Counted from the stretch's first letter, positions 1 through 8,015 are shown. The stretch is 64,000 nucleotides of DNA from Acidithiobacillus_B sp049965315 (GCF_049965315.1 NZ_JBMFWL010000009.1:4033-68032), one strand, 5' to 3'. Program-made: numbers and translations. Notes: generated from the letters alone by a model not told the origin.

Positions 1-1
1 G

Positions 2-430
2 AAGGGCGAGGACATCGACAAGCTGCGGCGCGAAGTGCAAGGCCGGATGGGCGTTCCAGTGCACATCAATGTCGAGGAAATCCGCAAACCCGAGCTGGAC
101 GCGCAGTTGGTGGCGGAGAGTGTCGCGCAGCAACTGGTGCGGCGCATCATGTTCCGCCGCGCCATGAAGCGGGCTGTGACCAACGCCATGCGGTTCGGCG
201 CCTTGGGCATGCGCATCAACTGCGCGGGCCGTCTGGGCGGTGCGGAAATCGCCCGGACCGAATGGTATCGCGAAGGGCGGGTGCCCTTGCATACCCTGCG
301 CGCCGATATCGATTACGGCTTTGCCGAGGCGAAGACCACCTATGGGATCATTGGTGTCAAGGTGTGGATCTTCAAGGGTGAAATTCTGGATTGGGGCGCG
401 GCTCACGGCGGCGCAGCCCGGCAAAAATGA
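2..430 (+). CDS. rpsC: 30S ribosomal protein S3, C-terminal part (5' end outside window)
   Basis: The reading frame is open from base 2 and ends at the TGA at 428-430, so only about the last 142 residues of S3 are present. The visible part has the typical C-terminal S3 domain, with the segments GALGMRINCAGRLGGAEIAR and YGIIGVKVWIFKGE. S3 binds 16S rRNA in the 30S head near the mRNA entry channel. The gene is 12 bases upstream of rplP, as in the S10 operon of most bacteria. An internal GTG at 35 is not the true start; the gene continues off the left edge. Confidence 0.97.
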   Translation, partial: KGEDIDKLRREVQGRMGVPVHINVEEIRKPELDAQLVAESVAQQLVRRIMFRRAMKRAVTNAMRFGALGMRINCAGRLGGAEIARTEWYREGRVPLHTLRADIDYGFAEAKTTYGIIGVKVWIFKGEILDWGAAHGGAARQK

Positions 431-442
431 TAGGGGTGTCGG

Positions 443-859
443 ATGTTGCAACCTAATCGTACAAAGTTTCGCAAACAGCACAAGGGCCGCAATCGCGGCG
501 TCGCCTCCCGGGGCAACAAGGTGAGCTTTGGTGAGTTCGGCTTGAAGGCGACTACCCGGGGAAGAATTACCGCGCGCCAACTGGAAGCGGCCCGTCGCGC
601 CATCAGTCGCCATGTGAAGCGCGGTGGTCGCATGTGGATTCGGATTTTCCCGGACAAGCCGATCAGCAAAAAGCCGGCTGAAGTCCGTATGGGCAAGGGC
701 AAGGGCAATCCCGAGTATTGGGTGGCTTTGATCCAGCCCGGGAAAGTCCTTTATGAAATGGAAGGGGTTACGGAAGACGTGGCGCGGGAGGCCTTTGCCC
801 TCGGCGCCGCCAAGCTGCCGGTACAGACCGTCTTCGTGAGCCGGCGGGTGATGGGATGA
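443..859 (+). CDS. rplP: 50S ribosomal protein L16
   Basis: A 138-residue protein matching L16 over its full length: it starts MLQPNRTKFRKQHKGRNRG and contains the conserved RAISRHVKRGGRMWIRIFP. L16 sits in the 50S subunit near the A site and helps organise the peptidyl-transferase region. The stop overlaps the rpmC start by four bases (ATGA at 856-859), which suggests translational coupling. The position between rpsC and rpmC is the universal S10-operon order. Confidence 0.98.
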   Translation: MLQPNRTKFRKQHKGRNRGVASRGNKVSFGEFGLKATTRGRITARQLEAARRAISRHVKRGGRMWIRIFPDKPISKKPAEVRMGKGKGNPEYWVALIQPGKVLYEMEGVTEDVAREAFALGAAKLPVQTVFVSRRVMG

Positions 860-1056
860 AGATGCAGGATTTGGAGCAAAAGGATGTCGCCGGCTGCCAG
901 GCGGAGTTGTTGGGCCTCCTGGAAGAACAATTCAAGCTGCGTATGCAGCACGCAACTGGGCAACTGGCCAATACGACGCGTTTACGTTCGGTTCGGCGCG
1001 ATATTGCGCGGGTGCGTACCGCCCTTACCGTGAAGAATGGAGCCAAAAATGGCTGA
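856..1056 (+). CDS. rpmC: 50S ribosomal protein L29
   Basis: A 66-residue, mostly helical protein with the L29 pattern: an N-terminal MKMQDLEQK, a central LLEEQFKLRMQHATGQL and the RRDIARVRT helix. L29 binds 23S rRNA at the polypeptide exit tunnel, where trigger factor and SRP dock. It overlaps rplP by four bases, and its end overlaps the most likely start of rpsQ by eight bases, so it lies in a tightly coupled operon. Confidence 0.95.
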   Translation: MKMQDLEQKDVAGCQAELLGLLEEQFKLRMQHATGQLANTTRLRSVRRDIARVRTALTVKNGAKNG

Positions 1057-1324
1057 GCAAAAGAACCCGAGAAGTCTTGTCGGTCGAGTGGTCAGCGACC
1101 GTATGGATAAAACGATTGTGGTCACGGTAGAGCGCCGTATACAGCATCCGCTGTACAAGAAATACGTCCGCCGGTCCAAGAAGTTTCATGCCCATGATCC
1201 GGACAACACCTGCCACATCGGTGATGTGGTGCGGATCGAGGAATGTCGGCCGCTATCCAAGACCAAGACCTGGCGCCTGGTCGCGGTGGTGACGCAGGCT
1301 ATCGGCGAAGGAGAATTCGCATGA
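1049..1324 (+). CDS. rpsQ: 30S ribosomal protein S17
   Basis: S17 is recognised from SLVGRVVSDRMDKTIVVTVE and HAHDPDNTCHIGDVVRIEEC. It is a primary 16S rRNA-binding OB-fold protein. Two in-frame ATGs exist, at 1037 and 1049. The second is preferred because GGAG at 1039-1042 lies six bases upstream and MAEQ is a usual S17 start. The product is 91 residues. The stop overlaps the rplN start codon (ATGA at 1321-1324). Confidence 0.95.
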   Translation: MAEQKNPRSLVGRVVSDRMDKTIVVTVERRIQHPLYKKYVRRSKKFHAHDPDNTCHIGDVVRIEECRPLSKTKTWRLVAVVTQAIGEGEFA

Positions 1325-1689
1325 TCCAGATGCAAACGCGGCTCTCCGTCGCCGACAACAGCGGTGCGCGGGAAGTGATGTGTATCAAGGTCCTCGGCGG
1401 TTCGCACCGGCGCTATGCCGGCATTGGCGACGTGATCAAGGTCAGCATCAAGGACGCGGTACCGCGCGGCAAAGTCAAGAAAGGCGATGTCTATAACGCG
1501 TTGGTGGTGCGGACGCGCAAGGGCGTGCGCCGCGACGATGGCTCGCTGATCCGTTTTGACAGCAACGCCGCCGTGCTTCTGAATAATCAGATGCAGCCCA
1601 TCGGAACGCGCATATTTGGCCCGGTCACCCGGGAATTGCGCGGGGCTAAATTCATGAAGATTATTTCCTTAGCGCCTGAAGTGCTGTAG
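1321..1689 (+). CDS. rplN: 50S ribosomal protein L14
   Basis: A 122-residue protein that is clearly L14: it starts MIQMQTRLSVADNSGAREVM and has VKKGDVYNALVVRTRKGVRR. L14 lies at the subunit interface and contacts 16S rRNA. The frame is open further upstream, but ATG 1321 is the family start and overlaps the rpsQ stop by four bases, as is usual here. The length equals the usual 122 residues. Confidence 0.98.
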   Translation: MIQMQTRLSVADNSGAREVMCIKVLGGSHRRYAGIGDVIKVSIKDAVPRGKVKKGDVYNALVVRTRKGVRRDDGSLIRFDSNAAVLLNNQMQPIGTRIFGPVTRELRGAKFMKIISLAPEVL

Positions 1690-1698
1690 GGGGTTATG

Positions 1699-2016
1699 AT
1701 GGCTAAAATGCGGAAGGGTGACGAAGTGGTCATCTTGGCGGGTAAGGATAAGGGCAAGCGGGGCAAGGTGCTGCGTACGCTGTTTGAGGATTCGCGCGTG
1801 GTGGTGGAAAAAGTGAACATGGTAAAGCGCCACGTGCGCCCGGATCGCCTCGGCAAGCCGGGCGGGATCGTTGAGAAGGAAGCGCCCATACATATTTCCA
1901 ATGTGGCGATTTTCAATGGCGCAACCGGTAAGGCGGACCGTATTGGCTATAAGTTTTTGGAGGATGGCCGTAAGGTTCGTGTCTTCAAGGCGAATGGCGA
2001 AGTTGTTGATCGCTGA
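1699..2016 (+). CDS. rplX: 50S ribosomal protein L24
   Basis: An L24 protein of about 105 residues with the KOW motif near the start (RKGDEVVILAGKDKGKRGKV) and the conserved VVVEKVNMVKRHVRP. L24 is an assembly-initiating protein that binds the 5' end of 23S rRNA. ATG codons stand at 1696 and 1699; the second is preferred because GGGGG at 1689-1693 is five bases away from it and only two from the first. It follows rplN by nine bases and precedes rplE, the standard spc order. Confidence 0.96.
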   Translation: MAKMRKGDEVVILAGKDKGKRGKVLRTLFEDSRVVVEKVNMVKRHVRPDRLGKPGGIVEKEAPIHISNVAIFNGATGKADRIGYKFLEDGRKVRVFKANGEVVDR

Positions 2017-2033
2017 CGAGCAGAGGAAAAATC

Positions 2034-2576
2034 ATGGAAGCGCGTCTGTATAATGTCTATCGTGAGTCAATCGTTCCGCGGCTGATTCAGGAATTTGGTT
2101 ATCAAAGTGTGATGGAAGTCCCCAAGCTGCAGAAGGTGACGCTCAATATGGGCGTGGGCGCGGCCGTGGGTGACAAGAAGGTCCTGGAAGCAGCGGTGGG
2201 TGACATGACGCGGATCGCCGGGCAAAAGCCGGTGGTGACGCGGGCGCGCAAATCCGTCGCGGCGTTCAAGATTCGTGAGGGCTACCCCATCGGCTGTATG
2301 GTAACTCTGCGCGGGATCCGGATGTACGAGTTTCTGGATCGGCTGATCACCATTGCCATTCCCCGCATTCGTGATTTTCGCGGTTTGTCGCCGCGATCTT
2401 TCGACGGGCGTGGTAATTACAGTCTCGGAGTGAAAGAGCAAATCATTTTTCCGGAAATCGAATACGACAAGATTGATCGACTGCGCGGCCTCGATGTCGT
2501 GCTGACGACCAGCGCCAAAACCGACGAAGAGGGGCTGGGTCTCTTGAAGGCCTTCAAGATGCCCTTTAGATCTTGA
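2034..2576 (+). CDS. rplE: 50S ribosomal protein L5
   Basis: 180 residues, the normal L5 length, with KVTLNMGVG near residue 40, ITGQKP-like AGQKPVVTRARKSVA, and the C-terminal YSLGVKEQIIFPEIEYD. L5 binds 5S rRNA and forms an inter-subunit bridge at the central protuberance. GAGGAAAAATC just before the ATG is a good ribosome-binding site. It lies between rplX and rpsN as expected. Confidence 0.98.
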   Translation: MEARLYNVYRESIVPRLIQEFGYQSVMEVPKLQKVTLNMGVGAAVGDKKVLEAAVGDMTRIAGQKPVVTRARKSVAAFKIREGYPIGCMVTLRGIRMYEFLDRLITIAIPRIRDFRGLSPRSFDGRGNYSLGVKEQIIFPEIEYDKIDRLRGLDVVLTTSAKTDEEGLGLLKAFKMPFRS

Positions 2577-2589
2577 AGGAGCTATAACA

Positions 2590-2775
2590 GTGGCAAAAAA
2601 ATCGCTGATTGCGAAGTCCGAGAGGACTCCCAAGTTTCAGGTTCGCGCGTATCACCGCTGCAAGTTGTGCGGGCGTTCGCGCGGTTATTATCGAAAGTTC
2701 GGCTTGTGCCGCTTGTGCTTGCGTAAGCATGCTTCTGCCGGTGCGATTCCGGGTATTGTCAAAGCCAGTTGGTGA
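2590..2775 (+). CDS. rpsN: 30S ribosomal protein S14, short zinc-binding type (type Z)
   Basis: A 61-residue S14 starting at GTG 2590, with AAGGAG at 2575-2580 upstream. It has the four zinc ligands of the C+ form: Cys24-x2-Cys27 and Cys40-x2-Cys43. This is the short zinc-ribbon form of Gram-positives and some proteobacteria, not the roughly 101-residue zinc-free form of E. coli. S14 is needed late in assembly of the 30S head. Place and orientation (between rplE and rpsH) are standard. Confidence 0.96.
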   Translation: MAKKSLIAKSERTPKFQVRAYHRCKLCGRSRGYYRKFGLCRLCLRKHASAGAIPGIVKASW

Positions 2776-2784
2776 GGGTGCACG

Positions 2785-3180
2785 ATGAGCGTGACGGATC
2801 CTATCGCAGACATGCTGACGCGCATTCGCAATGCGCAGCAAGTTGGTAAGGCGAAAGTGCATATGCCAGCATCAAAAGTAAAGCGCGCGATTGCGCATGT
2901 GCTGGTGGAAGAAGGTTATATTCAGGATGCCATCGAGGAAATGGATGGCAATCACCCAACCCTCAAACTTACGTTGAAGTATTACGCGGGGCAGGGAGTT
3001 ATTGCGGAGATTCGACGGGTGAGCAAGCCCGGCGTGCGCATTTATCGGGGTGCCGAGGCGTTGCCGCGGGTACGTGACGGCTTTGGTATCGCCATCATCT
3101 CTACTTCGCGGGGGATCATGACTGACCGGGCGGCCCGCGAGGCCGGCATCGGCGGCGAAATCCTTTGCGTCGTTTCTTAA
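2785..3180 (+). CDS. rpsH: 30S ribosomal protein S8
   Basis: 131 residues with the S8 N-terminus MSVTDPIADMLTRIRNAQ and the C-terminal signature ISTSRGIMTDRAAREAGIGG. S8 binds the central domain of 16S rRNA. In E. coli it is also the translational repressor of the spc operon, acting near rplE. I see no obvious copy of that regulatory helix here, but a visual check is not enough to exclude it. Confidence 0.98.
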   Translation: MSVTDPIADMLTRIRNAQQVGKAKVHMPASKVKRAIAHVLVEEGYIQDAIEEMDGNHPTLKLTLKYYAGQGVIAEIRRVSKPGVRIYRGAEALPRVRDGFGIAIISTSRGIMTDRAAREAGIGGEILCVVS

Positions 3181-3192
3181 GGGGGGGAGGAT

Positions 3193-3717
3193 ATGTCTCG
3201 AGTAGCTAAGCAACCCGTCTCCCTACCCAAAGGTGTGGCGGTCACGGTGGCGGACGACGTGCTGCGCGTGAAGGGCCCCAAGGGCGAGATGTCAACGGCT
3301 CTGCATCCTTCGGTAACGCTGCAGGTGGAGGGCGACGTGGCCACCTTGAGTTGGGGAAATGGCGCGGGCGCGGTGGCCGGTACCATGCGGGCGCTGCTGC
3401 ATAACATGGTGCATGGCGTTTCCCAGGGTTTTGAGCGCAAGCTGGAAATCATTGGTGTGGGTTATCGCGCGCAGGCCAAGGGCAAGTCCCTGAACCTGGC
3501 CCTCGGTTTTTCCCATCCCGTGGACTATCCGGTTCCTGATGGCATCACCATCGAGACGCCGACCCAGACGGAAATCGTCATCCGGGGTGTGGACAAACAG
3601 CGCGTCGGGCAGGTGGCTGCCGATATCCGCGGCTACCGTCCTCCCGAACCCTACAAGGGCAAGGGTGTTCGATATGCGGGTGAGGATGTCCGGCGTAAAG
3701 AAGCGAAGAAGAAATAG
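3193..3717 (+). CDS. rplF: 50S ribosomal protein L6
   Basis: 174 residues, slightly shorter than the usual 176-178, and recognised as L6 by MSRVAKQPVSLPKGV, the ALLHNMVHGVSQGFERKLE segment in the middle, and the end RGYRPPEPYKGKGVRYAGED. L6 stabilises the region around the sarcin-ricin loop where elongation factors bind. GGGGGGAGG at 3181-3189 is a very strong ribosome-binding site. It lies between rpsH and rplR. Confidence 0.98.
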   Translation: MSRVAKQPVSLPKGVAVTVADDVLRVKGPKGEMSTALHPSVTLQVEGDVATLSWGNGAGAVAGTMRALLHNMVHGVSQGFERKLEIIGVGYRAQAKGKSLNLALGFSHPVDYPVPDGITIETPTQTEIVIRGVDKQRVGQVAADIRGYRPPEPYKGKGVRYAGEDVRRKEAKKK

Positions 3718-3731
3718 CGAGGGTAAGCAAC

Positions 3732-4085
3732 ATGGATAAAAATATTGCGCGACTCCGGCGTGCGCGTAAGACGCGGATTCGGATTGCGGCACAGGCAAAG
3801 CCCAGGCTTTGCGTATTTCGCTCCGGCAAGCATATTTACGCGCAAGTGATCGATGATGCCAAAGGGACCGTGCTGACGCAGGCATCGAGCCTGGAGAAGG
3901 ACGTGCGGGCGCAATTGGCCAACGGCGGCGACGTCGACGCGGCGACACAGATCGGCCGCCGGGTCGCGGAAAAGGCGCTCGCCCTCGGTTTGAAGGAAGT
4001 GGCTTTCGACCGGAGTGGATATCGGTATCACGGCCGGGTGAAAGCCCTCGCTGAGGCCGCCCGCGCGGGCGGTCTGGCGTTCTGA
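3732..4085 (+). CDS. rplR: 50S ribosomal protein L18
   Basis: 117 residues, the usual L18 length. It has a basic N-terminus (RLRRARKTRIRIAAQAKPRL), the core RLCVFRSGKHIYAQVIDD and the conserved C-terminal FDRSGYRYHGRVKALAEAAR. L18 brings 5S rRNA to the large subunit together with L5. GCGAGGGTAAGCAAC precedes the ATG. Place between rplF and rpsE as in the spc operon. Confidence 0.98.
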   Translation: MDKNIARLRRARKTRIRIAAQAKPRLCVFRSGKHIYAQVIDDAKGTVLTQASSLEKDVRAQLANGGDVDAATQIGRRVAEKALALGLKEVAFDRSGYRYHGRVKALAEAARAGGLAF

Positions 4086-4096
4086 GGAGAGAAAGC

Positions 4097-4627
4097 ATGG
4101 CACGGGAAAATCGGGAATCGCAGCAGAGCGATGGACTTCAAGAGAAGCTGATTCATATTAATCGCGTCTCCAAGGTCGTGAAGGGTGGCCGGCAATTCGG
4201 TTTCGCGGCGCTCATCGTGGTAGGCGATGGGGATGGCAAGGTCGGCTTCGGCCGGGGCAAGGCCAAAGAGGTCCCGGCGGGCATCCAGAAAGCGACGGAC
4301 CAAGCACGCCGGCAGATGACCCAGGTGCCGCTCATGCGCGGGGGTACGATCCCGTTTCCGGTGGAGGGGCGGCACGGAGCCGCGCGGGTGATTCTGCGTC
4401 CGGCCAGCGAGGGTAGCGGGGTGATCGCGGGTGGGGCAATGCGGGCGGTGTGCGAAGTGGCCGGCCTGCGCAATGTGGTGGCCAAGTCCTTGGGCTCCAA
4501 CAACCCCATCAATGTTGTGCGGGCCACCTTCAACGCGTTCAGCAAGCTCGCTACTCCCCAGGAGATGGCCATGAAACGGGGCAAGACGGTCAAGCAGATT
4601 CGCAGTCACGGGGGGAGCGATGAATAA
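4097..4627 (+). CDS. rpsE: 30S ribosomal protein S5
   Basis: 176 residues. S5 is recognised by EKLIHINRVSKVVKGGRQFG, KVGFGRGKAKEVPAGIQKA and GGAMRAVCEVAGLRNVVAKS. S5 lines the mRNA entry tunnel and contributes to decoding fidelity. GAGGAGAGAAAGC lies upstream of the ATG. The end of rpsE overlaps the rpmD start by eight bases. Confidence 0.98.
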   Translation: MARENRESQQSDGLQEKLIHINRVSKVVKGGRQFGFAALIVVGDGDGKVGFGRGKAKEVPAGIQKATDQARRQMTQVPLMRGGTIPFPVEGRHGAARVILRPASEGSGVIAGGAMRAVCEVAGLRNVVAKSLGSNNPINVVRATFNAFSKLATPQEMAMKRGKTVKQIRSHGGSDE

Positions 4628-4802
4628 GCAGTTGCGTATCACCCTGACGCGTAGCCTCATCGGCGTCACGGAAAAGCACCGGCGGGTGGTCGCGGGCCTT
4701 GGCTTGCGGCATACCAACCACACCGTGGAGCGGCTGGACAGGCCGGAGATCCGTGGCATGGTCAACAAGATATCCTACCTGCTGCGCTGGGAGGAAGTGT
4801 AA
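4620..4802 (+). CDS. rpmD: 50S ribosomal protein L30
   Basis: A 60-residue protein with the L30 pattern: ITLTRSLIGVTEKHRRVVAG, LGLRHTNHTVERLD and PEIRGMVNKISYLLR. L30 is a small 23S rRNA-binding protein absent from some bacterial lineages. It starts inside the last codons of rpsE, with a G-rich binding site just before ATG 4620, and its stop overlaps the rplO start by one base (TAATG). Confidence 0.96.
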   Translation: MNKQLRITLTRSLIGVTEKHRRVVAGLGLRHTNHTVERLDRPEIRGMVNKISYLLRWEEV

Positions 4803-5239
4803 TGCGTTTGAATGCAATCGCCCCCGCCGAGGGCGCAAAGAAGGATCGGCGGCGCGTCGGTCGCGGTATCGGCAGTGGCCTCGGCAAGACCGCGGGGCGC
4901 GGTCACAAGGGACAGCACGCGCGTTCGGGCGGCTATCACAAGGTCGGTTTTGAAGGCGGGCAGATGCCCTTGCAACGGCGGATCCCCAAGCGCGGTTTCC
5001 GCAATATTCACGGGAAGGACGTCTTCGAGGTGCGCCTGGACCAGTTGGCCGGCGCCGCTGTCTCCGGGGTCGTGGATCTGGAGGCCTTGATGCTGCGGCG
5101 GGTCGTGCGCGGGACGCCCAAGGTCGTCAAGGTCATTCTGGCTGGTGAGCTGACGGAGGCCTTGGTGCTGCGTGGGCTGCGTGTCAGTGCCGGCGCGCGG
5201 GCGGCCATCGAGCAAGCCGGCGGATCGGTGGAGGCCTGA
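4802..5239 (+). CDS. rplO: 50S ribosomal protein L15
   Basis: 145 residues with the Gly/Arg-rich N-terminus of L15 (RRVGRGIGSGLGKTAGRGHK), the following GQHARSGG, and the QMPLQRRIPKRGF segment. L15 is a late-assembling 50S protein. Both ends touch neighbours by one base (TAATG with rpmD, TGATG with secY), so translation of the three genes is probably coupled. Confidence 0.98.
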   Translation: MRLNAIAPAEGAKKDRRRVGRGIGSGLGKTAGRGHKGQHARSGGYHKVGFEGGQMPLQRRIPKRGFRNIHGKDVFEVRLDQLAGAAVSGVVDLEALMLRRVVRGTPKVVKVILAGELTEALVLRGLRVSAGARAAIEQAGGSVEA

Positions 5240-6573
5240 TGGCTGCGGGAGGGCGTATTGGCCATGCGGCGCAGGGCGCGGGACGGATCAACGAGCTGCG
5301 CAACCGCATTCTCTTTTTGCTGGGGGCCCTCCTGGTATTTCGTATTGGCGCGCATATTCCCGTACCGGGGATCGATCCGGCTGCCATGGCGTCTTTTTTC
5401 AATCAGCAGCGCGGGACCATCCTTGGCATGTTCGACATGTTCTCGGGTGGGGCGTTGTCCCGATTGACGGTCTTCGCCTTGGGTATCATGCCCTATATCA
5501 GCGCGTCCATCATTTTGCAGTTGGCCGGGGCGGTGTTTCCCAAGATTGAAGAACTCCGCAAGGAAGGCGAAGCCGGCCGGCGGAAGATTACGGAATATAC
5601 GCGCTACGGCACCATCATTCTGGCCCTAATGCAGGGGCTGGGGATTGCCATCGCCATCGAGAAGATGCATGCCGGTAATCTGCCGGTGGTCATTGATCCG
5701 GGTTCGATATTCCTGTTTACCACCACCATTACCCTGGCGACGGGCACCCTGTTTCTGATGTGGATCGGGGAGCAAATTACCGAGCGCGGCATCGGCAATG
5801 GTATTTCCATGATTATTTTTGCGGGAATTGTCGCGGGACTGCCCCATGCCGTTGCCACCACCATCGAGTTGGTGCAGACGGGACAGTATCAGCCGCTCTT
5901 TGTCCTGGCGCTCTTTGTCCTGGCGCTCGGCGTTACGGCCTTTGTGGTCTTCATGGAAAGCGCCCAGCGGCGCATCCCCATCCAGTACGCCAAACGGCAG
6001 GTGGGGCGGAAGATTTACGGTGGCCAAAGCACCCATTTGCCGTTGAAGGTGAATATGTCTGGGGTGATTCCGCCGATCTTCGCTTCCAGCATCATTCTCC
6101 TTCCGGCGACCTTGGCAGGGTGGTTCGGCAACGTGCCGGGCATGGGCTGGTTGCAGCGGATCGGCCAGGGTCTGAGTCCGGGATCTGCCCTTTATGTGGT
6201 GGTGTTTACGACGGCGATCGTGTTTTTTGCCTTCTTTTACACGGCGATGGTGTTCAATCCACGCGATACTGCTGACAATCTCAAGAAGTCCGGGGCCTTC
6301 ATTCCCGGCATCCGGCCCGGCGAGAGCACGGCAAAGTATATGGACAAGATCCTCAGTCGCCTCACCCTGACCGGCGCTATTTACCTGACCCTGGTTTGTC
6401 TATTGCCGGAGTTTCTGATTGTCCAGTACAACGTGCCCTTTTATTTCGGCGGGACCAGCTTGCTCATCGTGGTGGTCGTGATGATGGACCTGATGTCGCA
6501 GATTCAGAGCCATTTGCTGACCCATCAGTACGAGGGTCTGATCCGCAAGTCCTCCCTCGGGGGCGGTCGCTAA
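5239..6573 (+). CDS. secY: Preprotein translocase subunit SecY
   Basis: 444 residues with ten predicted membrane helices, the size of bacterial SecY. Diagnostic parts are RIGAHIPVPGIDP in the first periplasmic loop, the plug region after it (FDMFSGGALSRLTVFALGI) and the C-terminal RGTSLLIVVVV-like segment (here GGTSLLIVVVVMMDLMSQIQ). SecY forms the protein-conducting channel of SecYEG in the inner membrane. It starts on the rplO stop and adk follows after one base. Confidence 0.98.
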   Translation: MAAGGRIGHAAQGAGRINELRNRILFLLGALLVFRIGAHIPVPGIDPAAMASFFNQQRGTILGMFDMFSGGALSRLTVFALGIMPYISASIILQLAGAVFPKIEELRKEGEAGRRKITEYTRYGTIILALMQGLGIAIAIEKMHAGNLPVVIDPGSIFLFTTTITLATGTLFLMWIGEQITERGIGNGISMIIFAGIVAGLPHAVATTIELVQTGQYQPLFVLALFVLALGVTAFVVFMESAQRRIPIQYAKRQVGRKIYGGQSTHLPLKVNMSGVIPPIFASSIILLPATLAGWFGNVPGMGWLQRIGQGLSPGSALYVVVFTTAIVFFAFFYTAMVFNPRDTADNLKKSGAFIPGIRPGESTAKYMDKILSRLTLTGAIYLTLVCLLPEFLIVQYNVPFYFGGTSLLIVVVVMMDLMSQIQSHLLTHQYEGLIRKSSLGGGR

Positions 6574-6574
6574 G

Positions 6575-7240
6575 ATGGGCGAGCATCTCATCTTCCTTGG
6601 CCCGCCTGGGGTGGGCAAGGGTACCCAGGCGCAGGTGCTTTGCCGTTTATTGGGCTTGCCGCACGTCTCTACAGGTGATATGCTCCGCGCCTCTGTTTCC
6701 TCCGGTACAGCCTTGGGCCAACGGGCCAAGGCGGTTATGGAGTCCGGCCAGTTGGTCGGGGATGATCTCATCATCGGCTTGGTGGCTGAGCGGCTGGGTA
6801 TGGCGGACGCCCGCAATGGGGTGGTCTTTGACGGTTTTCCGCGTACCCTGCCCCAGGCGCAGGCTCTGGATGACCTCCTTGCCCGGCGGGGTGCCAGGAT
6901 TCGGGCGATCATTCACATCGATTTGCCGGCCGAAGAGATTGTGGAGCGGCTATCCGGGCGGCGGGTGTGTGTGCAATGTGGCGCGATTTATCATGTGAAA
7001 TACCAGCCATCGCGGGTGGAGGGCGTTTGCGACCTTTGCGGTGGGCGCCTGGTACAACGGGACGACGATCAGCCGGAAGTGATCCTCAAGCGTCTGGAGG
7101 TATATGCCGCAGAGACGGCGCCTTTGGTGGCTTATTATGGGAGTCGGCCGAGCTATCATCGTGTGACCGGAGAGGGAGATGCGGAAGCGGTGACCTCCCG
7201 GATTCTTGCGGCATTAGGGATTAGGGCGGTGCATGGCTAA
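6575..7240 (+). CDS. adk: Adenylate kinase with zinc-type LID
   Basis: 221 residues. The P-loop GPPGVGKGTQ lies at residues 8-17, the AMP-binding region has STGDMLRA, and DGFPRTLPQA is the conserved core motif. The enzyme interconverts 2 ADP with ATP and AMP. The LID domain carries Cys-x2-Cys-x16-Cys-x2-Cys (CVQCG ... CDLCG), a structural zinc site common in Gram-positives and lacking in E. coli Adk. The gene lies between secY and infA, one base after secY, and overlaps infA by eight bases. Confidence 0.97.
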   Translation: MGEHLIFLGPPGVGKGTQAQVLCRLLGLPHVSTGDMLRASVSSGTALGQRAKAVMESGQLVGDDLIIGLVAERLGMADARNGVVFDGFPRTLPQAQALDDLLARRGARIRAIIHIDLPAEEIVERLSGRRVCVQCGAIYHVKYQPSRVEGVCDLCGGRLVQRDDDQPEVILKRLEVYAAETAPLVAYYGSRPSYHRVTGEGDAEAVTSRILAALGIRAVHG

Positions 7241-7451
7241 GGAAGACACCCTGGAAATGCAGGGAGAGGTTTTGGAAAATTTGCCGAGCGCGACATTTCG
7301 CGTCAAGCTGGAAAATGGTCATGTGGTCAACGCCCATATTTCCGGGAAGATGCGGATGCATTATATCCGTATCCTGCCCGGGGATAAGGTAACTGTGGAA
7401 ATGACGCCCTACGATTTGAGTAAGGGCCGTATTGTGTATCGAGCCAAGTAG
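7233..7451 (+). CDS. infA: Translation initiation factor IF-1
   Basis: 72 residues, the exact normal size, with the IF-1 S1/OB-fold: MAKEDTLEMQGEVLENLPSA, FRVKLENGHVVNAHISGKMR and a C-terminal GRIVYRAK. IF-1 occupies the ribosomal A site during initiation. It overlaps the end of adk by eight bases and precedes rpmJ. In E. coli infA is elsewhere on the chromosome; the arrangement here resembles that of many other bacteria. Confidence 0.97.
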   Translation: MAKEDTLEMQGEVLENLPSATFRVKLENGHVVNAHISGKMRMHYIRILPGDKVTVEMTPYDLSKGRIVYRAK

Positions 7452-7460
7452 GGGAATGGT

Positions 7461-7574
7461 ATGAAGGTCCGGGCATCGGTAAAGAAGCTTTGTCGAAACT
7501 GCAAGATTGTTCGGCGAAACGGTGTGGTTCGCGTGATCTGTAAAGAGCCACGGCATAAGCAGCGTCAGGGTTAG
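7461..7574 (+). CDS. rpmJ: 50S ribosomal protein L36, zinc-binding type
   Basis: Translating from ATG 7461 gives 37 residues starting MKVRASVKKLCRNCKIVRR and ending in TAG at 7572-7574. It carries the C+ zinc site Cys11-x2-Cys14-x12-Cys27-x4-His32. L36 is the smallest 50S protein and is common just after infA. GGGG at 7451-7454 is six bases before the ATG. The zinc ligands suggest the zinc-replete L36 form. Confidence 0.96.
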   Translation: MKVRASVKKLCRNCKIVRRNGVVRVICKEPRHKQRQG

Positions 7575-7601
7575 TCCTGCAACGCGTGGTTGAGATTTTT
7601 C

Positions 7602-7620
7602 GTGCGGTAGGACGCCGCAC
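7602..7620 (+). promoter_or_regulatory. Hairpin in the rpmJ-rpsM leader
   Basis: GTGCGG at 7602-7607 can pair with CCGCAC at 7615-7620 around a seven-base loop, in the 69-base gap before rpsM. In E. coli the mRNA in front of rpsM folds into the pseudoknot bound by S4, which represses the alpha operon. The position fits, but I could not build a convincing pseudoknot by eye, so a role in S4 feedback is only a suggestion. Confidence 0.35.
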
Positions 7621-7643
7621 CATAGCCTTTGGAGGTTTTACGG

Positions 7644-8000
7644 ATGGCCCGCATCGCTGGCGTCAACATCCCCAATAATAAGCAAGCAGAAATTGCTTTG
7701 ACGTATATTTTCGGCATTGGCAAAACGCGCGCGCAGCAGATTCTGGATGCCGCAGAGGTCGCTCGGACCATGCGGGTGAAGGATATCAGCGAGCCGGAGC
7801 TGGAGCGGATCCGCGGCGAAGTGGGCAAGTTCCTGGTCGAGGGAGATTTGCGCCGGGAGACATCCATGAACATCAAACGGCTGATGGACCTGGGCTGTTA
7901 CAGGGGTATTCGGCATCGTCGCGGATTGCCGGTGCACGGTCAACGTACGCGGACTAACGCTCGCACCCGCAAGGGTCCGGCGAAGTCCATCACCCGTTAA
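7644..8000 (+). CDS. rpsM: 30S ribosomal protein S13
   Basis: 118 residues, the usual length, with MARIAGVNIPNNKQAEIALT, the helix-hairpin region IFGIGKTRAQQIL and the C-terminal RGLPVHGQRTRTNARTRKGP. S13 sits in the 30S head and contacts the P-site tRNA. GGAGG at 7631-7635 is eight bases before ATG 7644; an upstream in-frame TTG at 7629 has no binding site. It is the first gene of the alpha-type segment (rpsM-rpsK-rpsD-rpoA-rplQ). Confidence 0.98.
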   Translation: MARIAGVNIPNNKQAEIALTYIFGIGKTRAQQILDAAEVARTMRVKDISEPELERIRGEVGKFLVEGDLRRETSMNIKRLMDLGCYRGIRHRRGLPVHGQRTRTNARTRKGPAKSITR

Positions 8001-8015
8001 GCAGGAAGATCGAAT

